A stretch of DNA of 64,000 bases from Turritopsis dohrnii. Taxonomy: Eukaryota > Cnidaria > Hydrozoa > Anthoathecata > Oceaniidae. Positions 21,240 to 34,400 of this stretch are shown piece by piece (the first letter of the stretch is position 1; the number at the start of each line of letters is the position of its first letter). The translations under genes were made by a program, and so were the position numbers. The stretch is taken from NCBI GenBank assembly GCA_027922465.2, contig BQMF02000385.1, forward strand, positions 186,001 to 250,000, written 5' to 3'. The notes beneath the pieces are model-generated. The model ran no database searches. It was given only the letters and a program-made list of their open reading frames with translations, and was not told the DNA's origin.

Positions 21240-24200
21240 TCAACAGATGGTGGTGTTTCCAGGAAAACTCGCCCATGTCGGGTAAACATCGAGATGGAAA
21301 TATAACTTTCCGTAAGTATTTATTGCAAGAAGTAAAATAGATATGCCGATGATATCCATACATATGCCAGACCGTAACTAAAGATGAACACCACAAGTAA
21401 ATAAGAACCAGCATAATACAAATGTGAAACGTTTGATTACACTATGTAAAAAAATGTTACACAACAAATACCAGGGTGTTTTACCGGATTAAGTAAAGCA
21501 CCCACGCTTTCATGGACACGCCCTCCTTCTAGATATTAATAAGCTGAGTGGGTTGATTCGTATTACTAGCGTGGCTCCATCCAGTGATAAATCCTGAACT
21601 CCCAAGTATACACATACAATCACTGAGGCAGACTCGAATGAGAACTTACCATATCATGCGTATTTAAACGTCCGGTTGAAAACACCATTGCATTTGGTGG
21701 AGTTGCTATCGGAAACATGAATGCAAATGAACTACAAATAGTGGCTGGTACCATCAGATAGTAGGGGTGAATATGAAGAGACTGGCTCTAAAACAAACAA
21801 ACAGATATCTGTCTGAAGAATCCTGAAAAAAACAAACTTTCCTACAACAATGAAACATCATGATGTTGGATATGAGGGACATGATAGACATGTCGGACAC
21901 GTCAGACATGAGTGACAGGATAGACATGAGGGACACGGTACTCATAATGGACTCTTCAGTGTAAATTCCAAGCACTTTTAGCTACTACCGTTTTTATAAC
22001 TGAGATTGAGTTTCTGTAGTGGCAGTCTTGTCATTTTATGGTGTGCGATTGCACGCGCCCGCACGCGCCTGGATCGTATGTGGGCGTGCGTTTTTGTTAT
22101 ATAAGTAACTTGCAGGCACAAGAATTAATTTTTTTGGATTGAATGAAACGATTTTGTAAATATCCTGCACTTATTTGGAAGGCCTTAATAGAATGGAAGA
22201 TTGAAGAATTTACTCTATTTTGCTCAACGTAGCAACCGTTCGTAAGACGGTGTCCACATAAAGCGCGGCACTCAAATTTTCTTCACTTCTTCATATCGAG
22301 CAAGTCTACTCCCAGCGAAATTCACTGATGAGTACAGAAATATTGACCAATCAGAAACATTTTCACTGGGAACATCGTGTCTGCAATTGAGTAGACACCC
22401 GTCGTTAGTCAAGATAAATCATATTTTAAAGGGAGCTGGAAACTAAGATGCTTTTTAATTTCATTGAATAACACGAAAACGAGTCCTATGTTTTCGTTTT
22501 CTTTCGTTAGGTAAATAAAGGAATTCGTATAATGAAGGAAATTTTAAAATTACCTTAGCAACGGTGGTCGTTCTCCCTAGCAACAGCTAATAGGCAACGA
22601 ATAGCACCGAATAGGTGACGATGTGCTTATTTGAATAAATAAACATAGCAAAATAACTGATTTCGTTGATAACAAGGAGCGGGGTAACAGTTCTTGGCAC
22701 GTTTCAAAAGCTTTTTAATTTCTTTTTACTAAAAAAAATTTGTTTTAAGATTGAGTTTCAGAAACTCAATTTAAGATTCAGTATTTTTGCCGTATAACGG
22801 TAGTAAAAAAGTGCTTGGAATTTACACTGCTCTTCTATCGGTTTGGTCGAACAGAAAACAAAAAAAAAAGATGTTTGAAAAGACAGGAAAGAAAACAACT
22901 TTCAAATGATACTTACTATTGTCGCAACAACAGGAAGGAAAAGAGTGATAGCGCCAACGTTCGAAGAAAACTCAGTTATCACAGACATGAAGAGACATAT
23001 GACAAGCACTACTACGTAAACTGGCATGTTGGATAACGAAGTCAATTTACAACCAAGATAGATGGACAGACCAGAAACCTAAAAAAACATGATCAAAGTG
23101 AATTACTGAGCAATACTTGAAACACTTCCAAATATCAGATTTAGGAAACAACTTTAACAATACAGCTCTTTGTGTCTGTTCATTTGACATAACATGAAAA
23201 AATTACCTTAGCGCCTTCGGCCATTGCTATCCCACCACCCAACAGGAACAAGATATGCCAGGGGAATCGCTTGAGAAGCATGTTCCAATTCAATAAAGTT
23301 GTAGGGCGTGTTTCTTAAGAAAATACAACAACGATGGCGCAACAATGCAAAAGTCACCAAAAGAATATGAAGAGGATTTATTACCATTCTCCTGTTCTTC
23401 GTACGAAGACACTTTGAAAGCTTTTGATGGGAATAGAAACAAGGAGATGACCACTATCATTCCTGTAGTACCATCAGACACGAACCTACAACAACACATG
23501 AAGTAACAATGATGGTCGCCAAGGTTACAACAAACAAAATTAGCACAGCAATAAAGTCCATCTTGAAGTTTTATGTCGATGAATGCTTAAAATTTGAAGT
23601 TCGTAGTAAGGGTAAATTGACAAGCCAGTACAAATAGGTAAGGGCTTTTCACAGGTTCCTACTTTAGAAATTTGAGTACAGATTTGCAAACGTGACTATA
23701 TTGCAGGCCTTGAAAAGACTACATACAGTTATTCTCAATCAAATATCTTAATATTGTCAGCACATAATGTGGTACTATTATTGGTTTTGCCACATAGGGA
23801 TGCTAGTGAGTAAGTGAGAGAAGATTTATTCAATTTAAAAAACAGTACAACAAATGCAGTAAATCCAGTAAAGAAATGCGAATTTCCAAATTTCGACTAT
23901 GAAAAACTTGAACTTTCATGGGACCAAAGAGGTATCTTGAGTTATCGAAAGTTCCAGTTTCTGAAAGTTTCCATCAGGAAAAAACATAAATTGATTCACC
24001 AAGCAATTAATACCAAGTACAAATTTTTGAACACTTTTGCTTCTTTGACGTTGGTCTGTCATGTAGCTAAACGTGACATGCAACAACATTCTGCTGAGGC
24101 ATACAATCGATCGTCCCAAACATTTTCAAACACAATGAATGACATGATAACAACAGAAGGCAAATTACCCTTTTTGGAAAAAATAAGACCAGCCAGTGAA

Positions 24201-27098
24201 AAACTTTGGGTCTCTGAACACCCATAATAATGCCAGGATGATGAAATGTGCTAGGACAGCTTTCTCAGCAAAACTGAAATGTAAGCAGTTATTTTTTTGT
24301 GAAAAACACAAGTTCTGTTTACTAAGAGAACTAGCATCCTGGATAAAAATTTTTACTGTGTCTAACTTTGAAAAAACAATGTGTTGAACCCTTCTTTTCC
24401 TGTACTGAAATAGTTGATGAAAAATTAAATCACGTAACGGAGAAAGCAACCCATGTTGTAGAATTTGAAACACTGATCAAAAAATGTATGGGACTGCTAA
24501 CCTACGACCACCCGATACGGAGATATCCTTAATGACATCACTAAGGCCCAATTTTTTTGTCACCCCTTCCCCATTATCGTGAGCCAAATGTTATCCTTAT
24601 TGGTTGTGGAGATATTTTTCTTTAAAAGGCACCTTGAAATGTTTAAAAAAAACGCCTGTCACTACTATTTTACATAAATCGTGAAAAAAACGTCGAGGCA
24701 CACTCTTATGAAGATGTTGACCATAAATTTAAAAAAAAACTCTCTAAAATAAAAGTGGATATTCACGGATTATCATAAAAAGATGGATTATAACAAAAAC
24801 AATTCGACCTCATTTTACCAAGTTGTTGATATTGTCTGTTGATGATTTGAGTATAATCGTTTTTCTTCAAACGAAAGTATTTTCCACAACAACAAATATG
24901 TTTCAAACTGAAAAAAAAATCAATCAACTATTGCAAAACTATGAAGTTAAAGGGTCTATTGTTATGCAGTGTTAGCAGAACTTCATTTCATCATCAGTAT
25001 CCAAATGAAAAAACATTGCATTTGGAGGTCAAAATGACGAATCTTGACTCGCTTTGAGAGCAGCATAAGAAACTGAATATTTGCTTCCTATTATTACAGA
25101 ATCATTTTCTTTTAATGCAACACTGAAAGTAACAAAGTCATGATAACAAAATATTTAACCTGCATCCCATAAACATCACATCTAAACAAATCCATCCACA
25201 TATCAAAATCAAAACACCAACGGGAAAAGAAAATATAAACCAAGATGAAAACGAAATGCTTGCTTCTTCTCCAAAAATCCTACAGACAGAAAACAATAAG
25301 CACAAATTTGTAAATCAATAAACACAAATCAAATCAAGTGTAATGAAAACATCTCTGTGAAGGAGTGCATTTCTATAGAAATATATGAACTACTTCAATG
25401 AGAATGCTCTTGATCGCAGTGATGTTTTGAGGATTTTCCCCACTGGGTGGTGCAATGGGCTGAAATTAAATTTGGGCATCGTAAGTGTCATATATGCCTG
25501 GATATACTGATGTATGGTGCCTTGCAAAAGCAGGCTAGATCATGCTATTTCATTTAGAAAAATTGAACTGAAACGAATAAAATTAAGAAAGACTTTTTTG
25601 ATCAAAAAGGTGCTTTACAAAGAAAACATAATTAAATAAACCTCTGCAATTGTGATACTAGAATAATATTTGGTCCAGTACCAGTCAACGTCATCGTTCC
25701 ACCTATATTGGCTGCAAATGCAATAGATAACAGTAACCCCGTAGCCATCTTCTTGAAAGGTTTCTTATCAATCTAAAAAGAAATACCAGAAAGTGCTTCT
25801 TCTTTTAAATGAGCAATGGCCAGTAAAATTTAACAGTTCTGCCTTGAATTTGTGCCAAAGCAGCATGCATTGTAACGTCTTATATTTTCTATATAGAAAA
25901 AGTCTCCATTCAAGTTTCTATGCGACAGAACAGAAAATCTGTCGACAGAAAACTTAGAAAAGATGGATATAGATCTCCTTGACAACAAAATCTTACTTTG
26001 ATCAGATTTGTTTCGGCTGTTTCACTGAAACAAGAAGTAAAAGTCAATGAAGAAAGCAGGATAATACAAACACAATTGTTTTTGCTTTGGAAATGGAATC
26101 TTTCTGCAAACTTATGGCACCTTCCAAACAATACACACACATCAAATATAACAAGAAAACCAAATCATTAATTTCATTTTCATTTTGCAACAGAAACAAA
26201 CCAGTAATTACCTTTCATTGTCAGTCTTATAATCATTCTCCATCTCCACAAGGATAGATTCGGCAATAGGAACCATCATAGCAGTTGTCGCAGTATTACT
26301 GACCCACATTGAGATGAACCCTGTTGTCAGGATGAAAGCAATCATGATCCTGAAAAGTTTAAAACACCTTCTATTGATTCCTGAATTCTTGATTTCAAAA
26401 CTATATAATACGTATCAAATTCATTTAGCAGTTGTTGTTTAGGTACCACTGTTTTTATCTAGTTCACTCTTACAACTAAATCACAATAAAACTTCTATAT
26501 AATAACCTCTCTGGCTGAATTCCAATGAGTAACATCACTCTTAATGCAATTCTTTTATGCAAGTTCCATGACTCCATGGCAACAGCCATCATTAGACCAG
26601 ATAAAAACAAAACATTCAAGTCTTGGAAATAAAAGGTGCTGATTGCTGTTGCTTTCATGACCCCAAATAGAGGATAGAACAGAAGTGGTAGTAAAGCGAT
26701 GGTGGACATATGAGTGACATTAAAAATCCAGTAGACCGCCATTACAAGAATGGTGAAACCAACTTTGCCTTTCTGCACAAAAAATAAATATGTATTCAAA
26801 ATGACACTGTGCTTTTGAGCTAGTGAGTGAGATTTAACTGCTCCTTGAAATATTGAAAACACTAATTTAGGGAAATAAACTTCAATGAAAAGCGAACTAA
26901 TTCAAGTATAAATAAACTTACATCGCCCAAGGTTATAAGAGGTGCAAACACCAATAATGTGAAGAATAGCAGAAATTTCTTATGCCATAATTTTGCGTAT
27001 TGTACGAAATCGTGCAAGTGTCCTTTTCTTTGAGTTGGTGATTCCCTGTCATTGTCTGGTTTGGTTTTAAATGTTTTATATGTGGGTGTTAATTCCAT
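21240..27098 (-). CDS. SLC13-family sodium/dicarboxylate-or-sulfate symporter
   Basis: Minus-strand exons in order: 26922-27098 (ATG), 26507-26772, 26212-26349, 25997-26024, 25642-25772, 25160-25279, 24169-24273, 23385-23485, 23207-23313, 22917-23078, 21650-21787, 21240-21377 (TGA). All join in phase to 536 residues. Family hallmarks are plain: first SNT motif [19 protein letters not shown]...LTGTGPN; FAEKAV...[31 protein letters not shown]; second motif [12 protein letters not shown]; and the signature [16 protein letters not shown]. The product is a plasma-membrane Na+-coupled anion carrier of about 11-12 helices. The usual loop before the FAE motif is absent, so one small exon (multiple of 3 bp) may be missed between 24274 and 25159. 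Substrate (citrate/succinate versus sulfate) cannot be set from sequence alone. The introns carry MITEs but no coding exon is damaged. Confidence 0.92.
21846..21950. repeat. degenerate ~10-bp tandem repeat
   Basis: Words of the form 'gacatgaggga', 'gacatgtcgg' and 'gacacgtca' repeat about ten times inside the penultimate SLC13 intron. Confidence 0.6.
21957..22828. mobile_element. 872-bp DNA transposon remnant D, inverted ends
   Basis: The left end CAGTGTAAATTCCAAGCACTTTTAG is matched by its inverted right end ('aagtgcttggaatttacactg'), extending over ~60 bp including 'ctcaat.ttgag'. It nearly fills an SLC13 intron. The internal part from about 22430 to 22590 matches 55435-55600. Confidence 0.75.
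25335..25447. repeat. palindromic MITE family A, copy 5
   Basis: 'gtgaaggagtgcatttctat', 'gctcttgatcgcagtgat' and a right end 'tttccccactggg', in an SLC13 intron. The left end is worn. Confidence 0.7.
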
Positions 27099-27794
27099 AT
27101 ATAAGAATTGATTGTAATGTGTAAATATATTGTAAGGTCAGTAAATGTTGGATTTTAAACTATAAAACAAAACAAAAAACACGTTAAGATGTGAAAGTGC
27201 ATAAATTAAGGTCATCTCACATCTGAGAGTTAAAAATAAAATTGAGTACTTCTATTTTCATATGCATTTCCATATGTTTCATTTAACACAAACATAATTT
27301 AATTAACTATTTCCATGTGAATTAATGCAATATAATTAAATAAACTATAAGCATTGTGTGCAGAAAAAATTAAGAGATTCCAAAAAAATCAGAAAATAAC
27401 TAAAAGCAGAAATTTTGTTTTATTTTGGATTACAGCATATAGTATATACAGTATTTTTAATTTACAGACAGTTTGAATATGTTTTGATATGTATTTTTTT
27501 ATTAGAAAGGTTATTCATAGTTGCTATACAGGAAATTTAAGACTTGAGACCCTAAAAAGCATGAAAATATGAACATTGTTCAATTTGTATGAAAATCAAT
27601 ATTCATAACATTAACCTTATCTTTCTTTTTTGAAGACAATACCAACTTATCCTATCACTGGAATTTCTTAAAAAAAAAATAAAGATAAAATTCCTAACTT
27701 TGGCAACTTTGAAGATTATGTTACTGGTTTCACATCTCCTGGATCTTTTTCCTCGAAGCTGTTACTATAGATGAAATGTAATTGTGACTCCAGC
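27099..27794. other. intergenic, nothing recognised
   Basis: AT-rich sequence upstream of the SLC13 start codon; it should hold that promoter. No frame or repeat stands out. Confidence 0.45.
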
Positions 27795-29400
27795 ATTCAA
27801 TTTTGTTGCTCTCCAATATAGACAAAATATTTGAAAAGCTAGTTCATGAAGGTTAACATCCTTCATAGTTAAGCATAATGTTTTTTAATAAACAGCTTTG
27901 TTTCAGGATATCTCATTCTACTAACCATACATTAATTACCTTAACTGAAAAGATCAGGAAATCCCTAGATAATGGACAATTTTCTTGTGGTGTGTTCACC
28001 TACAAAAAGCATTTGATACTGTAGATCATAACATCATCTACGCAAGCTTGAATGTTATGGTATCTGAGGCAGGTGCAATCGAATAGAATGCTATATGTCA
28101 GCCTAAATGGTAAAAAATCTGGCTTAGGAAAATTTTTCATGCCGTTCCTCAAGGATTTGTCTTATTTTAGGACCTTTACTTTTCATTATATTCATTAATG
28201 ACCTTCCAATTGCCCAACTGTTTAGTGAAGTTACTCTGTTGATGACATTTGCTTACTTTATTCTAATTCCTCTCTTAAATCTAAATATTGATCTGAAGCG
28301 GCTGTTTCAGTCAGGGAAAACAGCTAAACACGAGATTCTGGGGATTTTTTTTTGTATGGATTAATTTCCGTGATTTTTGGCCAAATTCGTAAAAATAAAT
28401 CCACACAAAACATCAAGACATGAGCGATTCACATAAAAAAATCCACGCAAAATTTTATGATTTTATTTGCTCTTTTTTTTACTCTGTGTACCTTTCGTAT
28501 GTTAACTATTTCCTTATCAAGCACCCATTGGTTTTGCAATGTGGCAGGCATGGAAATAGTGATTCTCGCTGCTACTTCTAAGCTATATTATAAAATACAC
28601 GCATAGCACCTTAGTTCACATTCGCAAATATAAATCAAAGAAATTTCCTTGAGAAGCTCTGACTCGTAAAAATTAATCCACGCAAAAAAAATCCCCTTAA
28701 ATCCAATTCAATGTTTCTTAGATTCGCTCCTGGTAAACCGTTTTCAACCCGATTTTCTTTCTTAAAGATTAGTGAGACATATATTCAGAAACTATTTATC
28801 TGGCCCACATGTCAGATTAGCCGGTCCAATTTGATCATTGGTTGTTTTCAGCACGTGTTTGTTATTATATTTCTTTTCTTTGTACTTCGTTGTAGTATCT
28901 GGCTGCTGAAAAATGAAAATTAAAGTGATTTGGTTAACAGTTCAATCAGGGATATCATATTTACCATGTTCGTCCACATCATGAGGTTGTAATGGATCCT
29001 GAAATTGCAGCATAGACCCTGCATTTACGGGATCCCACGTTTAGCTGTTTTCCCTCTGACTACTGTATTTAAATGGCTTTGTGCTAATAAGATTTCTCTC
29101 ATTGTTTCCAAAACTCAGGTTCTACTTTTTCATAATGATCACAAAGTTATCAACCAAAATGTTCGGCTGAAATTAAATGGCAAACTATTATCTTTTAGTA
29201 ATGCAGTCAAGTATCTAGGAGTTCATTATAGACAATCACCTTTCTTGGAAAACCCATTTTGATACCCTTTCTATAAAAGTTAGAAAAGCAAAATGGTCTT
29301 ATTTCCAAGCTTCGTCATTTTGCCCCTAGATCTATCCATCTTCATTTTTATTCTCTCATATTGGCATATTTAGTATATTTCGCTGATACTAATGGCAACT
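27795..29400 (+). pseudogene. decayed CR1/L2-like LINE reverse transcriptase
   Basis: Fragments of a non-LTR reverse transcriptase in shifting plus-strand frames: LLSNIDKIFEKL near 27800, 'LGPLLFIIFIND' near 28170, and ANKISLIVSKTQ...VKYLGVH near 29080-29225. They parallel the better preserved copy at 56.3-58.1 kb. Many stops and frameshifts are present, and a separate repeat (28339-28700) interrupts it. The copy is dead and old. Confidence 0.75.
28339..28700. repeat. MITE with GGGGATTTTTTTTG ends inserted in the dead LINE
   Basis: Left end 'ggggattttttttgtatgga', right end the inverse ('aatccacgcaaaaaaaatcccc'). Internal words 'aaaaataaatccacacaaaa' relate it to the wider 'cgcaaaa' family. 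Confidence 0.65.
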
Positions 29401-31106
29401 ATACCCAATTAAGAGCAGCAGACCACGAAAACTAAAAAAAACGCACGTTTCTGTAAATATTTAACCGTCTACCATATTTGTTTTTATGGGAAAAGAACAA
29501 AAGTAAAGGAGATATTATTTTGCAGCTTAAGAATTATAAAGCATTTATAATTATAAAGTACTTATACTTGTGATTTTTAATTTATGATTGAAACTTCAAA
29601 GAAGTCATAAACCATTTTCAGGTTTTTATATAGTGAAGGCTCTGCATTGTAGGAATTTTCCTAAGAACTTTATTGATTTTGTTCATAGCAGTCTGGGTTC
29701 GAATGTCCTAAGGCGTCCGCAAGTCGAAGACGAGGAAAGTTTTGGAGCGAAAATATCAATAAAGAAAATTGCTGCTGCAAAGTCCTAATATACTAATGTA
29801 CTAGTATCGCTGTAATTAAGGGACAATTGTGTAGGTTGTAAGAAAAAACATAAAATACCTGAGGACGCAGTATAGACAAGTTTCTGGTGTTTCCTACCAG
29901 CTTAAAATTGAAATTAAAAATCCAACAAACTGCACAAACACAAAACAGCTTTGCGTGCATTATCTTATTGTCTTCTAAGGGCCTTATGAGAACCCAATAA
30001 ATGGCTATAATCTTGAGGTAAGAAGCTGGAGGGTATGATGTTTAAGGAAATAGAAAACTAGAGTGAGGGATCAAAGAGCTGGGGAAAATGAGCATAAAAA
30101 AGTTACAGAACAAAAAAGCATCAAGACAAGAACTGAACAGTTTAATAAGCAAATTATTCAAGAGAACATAAATGGAGAAGATAAAAGGACAGGTGAAAAT
30201 AAAAGAAGAACAATACAGAGGAAAAAAAGGAAGATCTCCGAAAGACAACTGATCTTAATGGCGATTATGGAAAAAAACTGGAGTATTGGAAAAGATATAT
30301 CATGTATGTATCTTTTGTGGATGCAGAGAAATGCTTTGACAAACTTTGGCTGGAAGACTGTCTAGTAAGAATGAATCAAGCGAGAATGAGGGAAAGGGAA
30401 TAGGAACTATTAAGAAGATTGAATGAAAAGGCAAAAATTGACATTGAGACACTGCATCATTTGAGATGTAGCAAGGGTGATGCGAACCAGACTGGAAATA
30501 TGGGATGTTGAAAAGAACTTGGGAGAAGATATTTAGAAAATGTAAAGGATGTCACATGGAAAAAGAAAGGACAGGGCAGACTCACAAGCACAAGAATCGA
30601 AAATTAAAGAAAAAAAGGAGAAAAGAGAATAACTGTGTAGGAGAGCCTCACATCCAGTAAAGATATTTGTCAGAAATGGCAAAGTGGGCAACGTGAAGAT
30701 GCGAAGAAGAGCATCTAAACCATATATAATATTGTGCCGGCATACATACAGCAATTACTATTGAGCAAATGAGCATAAACATTATAAACCTTAATTTTAT
30801 TTCACGATTTTGGCCCCTAACCACAAAAATTATGAAAGAACAAAAAAGGAGGCATTTTTTATTTTAAGTATTTGTTTGAAAATAGAAAATGGCGAAATTT
30901 AATTCCATGAAACCCATTAAAATTAGTCAATTGGGAAATTAAATTCCATGAAAGTTTCCATTGTGTACAAAACCATTTATGAGCATGCTCTTTGATTTTC
31001 TTTTTCAATTGAAATAATAAAAAATGGTGTGCTTTAAGTTTTTGAAATTGTTTCTTATGACTATAATATAAAACTATTTTTGATTAAATTCCCTTTGTTT
31101 TAGAAG
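29401..31106. other. intergenic, holds one reverse-transcriptase scrap
   Basis: No host gene seen. A LINE fragment lies at about 30060-30500. A splice acceptor ('ttgttttag') sits directly before the HINFP-like start codon, so a 5' untranslated exon of that gene probably lies within this spacer. Confidence 0.5.
30060..30500 (+). pseudogene. reverse-transcriptase fragment of a second LINE type
   Basis: A lysine-rich frame is followed near 30306-30380 by VSFVDAEKCFDKLWLEDCL in one frame, which is a reverse-transcriptase motif A block (F-x-D-A). The wording differs from the CR1/L2-like copies, so this is another LINE lineage. No other RT motif is intact. Confidence 0.6.
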
Positions 31107-31420
31107 ATGAGTAATGAAAACAGAAAAAGAGTATCAAAATTATGTGTTATACAGTGTGCTTGGGAAGATTGCCACAGTACAGTTACATTGCAGCCTTCTG
31201 AATATCAAACATTCTCTGATCATTTGAAAGTGCATGCTGATGAATTTGTTTTGCGTGTCAAAAGTGAAATGGGTAATGACGAGATCGTGTGCTAATAAAT
31301 CAATTGTTTGATTTAAAATGTTAATACAACCATTTTTGTTTAGATGGTGATGAAGACAAAACTGTAGGTTGTTGTTGTATGTGGAGAGATTGCACATGGG
31401 AAGGTTGGTAACATAATAAC

Positions 31421-31453
<33 letters not shown>

Positions 31454-34400
31454 CTTTCAAATTCCAACTTAACATGAATATCAAGGAAAACGGCGCCATA
31501 ATTTCCACTTAATTTCCATCAATATTACTCTTCTACTGTTCTGCTATCATTTTAGCCTGAAGTTTTGTTGTCCTTCTTTTGACATCATTTTATTCAAATT
31601 TTTGATGATTTGAGTATCATTAAGGCTTTAAAAATACACAATAAGTACACAAAAGTTCCTTCAAAAAGTGTGGTCAAGATTTTTTGGCTGAAACCAGATT
31701 AAAAAATCCAAGAAGTCTGAACTTTGATTGTATCATCGTATTTAAACAGTGCTTTGACTAATATACTTAAACAGTTTTTAAAATTGTTTGTCTTCATCAC
31801 TGAGAATTAACTTGATGAATGTTTCAGAATAACCCAATTGAATAATCATATCTTGCAGGTTGTGAAGATCTTTCTGATTTGATTCGGCATATCATGTTTC
31901 ATGGATACCATGCTTTGTTGAAAGCTCTTGGACAGTTGGTTCAGAAGAAACTGAATCTTAATGAGTGTACGATTGAGGTAGACGATCATTACCACATGTT
32001 ATCTTGCGTCACATCACCATTTATCTGCTACTGGCAAGAATGTGGCACTGAGTTCCTGTGCCCAGACAAGTATTACCGACACGTTGAAAGTCATGTTGTG
32101 AACTCTGTCGGCCATTATGATGATTCTAATCAATTAAGAATGGCATGTCAATGGGGAGGTAGGAGTTCCTGCATTTTTTGGCAATTGGCCATGTAGGTAT
32201 ACTCGTGATTTACTTTTTTGTGTGTTTCTTTAGAATGCTCAAATCTTTTTCGCGATAAACACAAGCTGAAAGAACACGTGCGGGTGCACACACACGAAAA
32301 ACTTTTTGCTTGCCCCGGTTGTGGTGGCTTGTTTTCAAATCGCACAAAGCTTCTTGATCATTTATCAAGACAAAATGTTGCTGCTTGTATGTTGATACGA
32401 TTTGAATTGTCAAATTGTTAAATGATAATTCTTCACGTTTGTATCTAGCCATCCTCTTTCCTTCTAGATGAAAATTTCCAATGTTCTCATTGTTTAAAAA
32501 GATGTGCTTCCGAAAGACTTTTGAGAGATCATATGAGACATCATGGTAACCTTTTGACTATTATTATTTTTGTCAAAGTTGTTGTTGATTTTGTTTAATT
32601 TTCTTTTTACACTTTCATAGTGAACTACTTAAAGTGCCCACATTGCGACATGACTTGTCCAAATCCAGGGTCATTAAAGTATCACATTCACTATAGACAC
32701 TCTGATGAGCGACCTTTTTCTTGCAGTATGTGTGACCATAGGTAATAATGGTTTTATTTGGCTATATAATGTTTGCGCCTTCTGTCTTGGAAATACACAA
32801 AGTGAACTATTTGAGATCCAAATTGAAGATGTTTGTTTACATCTTGTTTGTCAACAATTTTTTCAGTTTCAAATCAAATTCCGATCTGATCCGTCATGAA
32901 GAAAGTCACCTGCTGAAGAGTTATGTTTGCAATGAACCCGGATGTGATTATTCAACGAAAACTGCTCATTGTTTACGTCGACATGTAAAGATAGCACACA
33001 CTGTATGCACCCAAATATTTATAGAAATACTTTGAGGGTGTGTATGGGCTAATACAATATTCAATTCTGTTTCTTAAGGTTGGTGGAGCAAAGCGATATA
33101 TCTGTCACGTGTGTAATCATGCATATTCTCGAGGATTTGGTCTGACGAAGCACTTAAAGAAACAACACAATTTTTCGTGGCCATCTGGTCATCCAAGATT
33201 CAGGTACAACACAATTTTTAATCCAAGATTCAGTTAGACTAGTAAACATTTAGCAATGAAGAACAGGCAAAATTTTGCAACTTACAATGCAAATAAGGAA
33301 AAAAAATGTGTTGTTACTGATACAAAACTTGAAATCACCATGCAATATTTTGCTAAATAATTGTCTTTCATCATTGATTTGTAAAAGAACTTCCAACCTT
33401 TGATAGGTATATTGAATACGATGATGGTTTATTTCGTCTGCAAATGGTTCGATTTGAAAGTGTGGAGTTAACCAAGCGTTTGCAACGAGATAATGCACAA
33501 GAAGATTATGGAGATGAAGAGATTGTTGAAAATAATGGAGATTTTAATAATGCAGAAGCAGTTAATGCATTAGAAATGAAATATCCTGAGGGAAGTATGA
33601 TTGTTGATGCAGTGAAACTAAACGTGGGTGATAACAAAGCACATGGTACAGAGGATGACATGGAGGCTGGATTGAGTGCGGACATAGAGGTTGGTGAGTT
33701 ATCTGAAATGGATTGTTGTGACGGAGTGAGGACGGAATCGATTGGAGATGATATCACGCAAAATTCTGAAATAATGAACACGAATGCAATAAATACTTCT
33801 GAAGAACCATTGATCGCTATCAACGTTCTCAGTACCTCTAAAGAACCAATCAATGCTCTCAATACATCTGAAGAACCAATCAATGCTCTCGATACATCTG
33901 AAGAACCAATGATCACGCTCCGAACATCTGAAGAACCTATCACTGCCACATATGTTGTTGATAAGTTTGAAAGAGAAAGTGAAAAGACACATCAGGGAAT
34001 TCCTGCTGCTAACAAAGAAAAACTTTCTCAACGTAAGTGGTTTCGGCCTTAGTAACTGCTAGTGTGTCAGAATGAATATGTATCGACTAAATTTTAAACT
34101 GATTCACTTTAGATGAAGTCAACATAGATGCCTCCGTTACACCAACCCATGAATTTGGTTTGTATTTACAACCGAAGCCTGCAGGCTATAACACCGATAT
34201 AATGGTAAACTATTTTCTATTTTATAATCTTCTTAAAGATAGATTTTCGCGAATTTTGTGCGAATTTGCAAAACGTTGTATTTACCACGAACGTCTCATC
34301 GCATAGTAAGCAAGTACTTATAAGTAAATGTTTGGAAACCAGTTTTCGCGAAAATAAATCCGGGCAAAACTTTCTCACTTAATTCATTTTTACAATTTGA

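Noticed and set aside
23814..24227. 137-codon plus-strand frame in an SLC13 intron
   Set aside because: Its 3' part is antisense to SLC13 exon 24169-24273 and it has no recognisable domain; possible old transposon sequence but unsupported.
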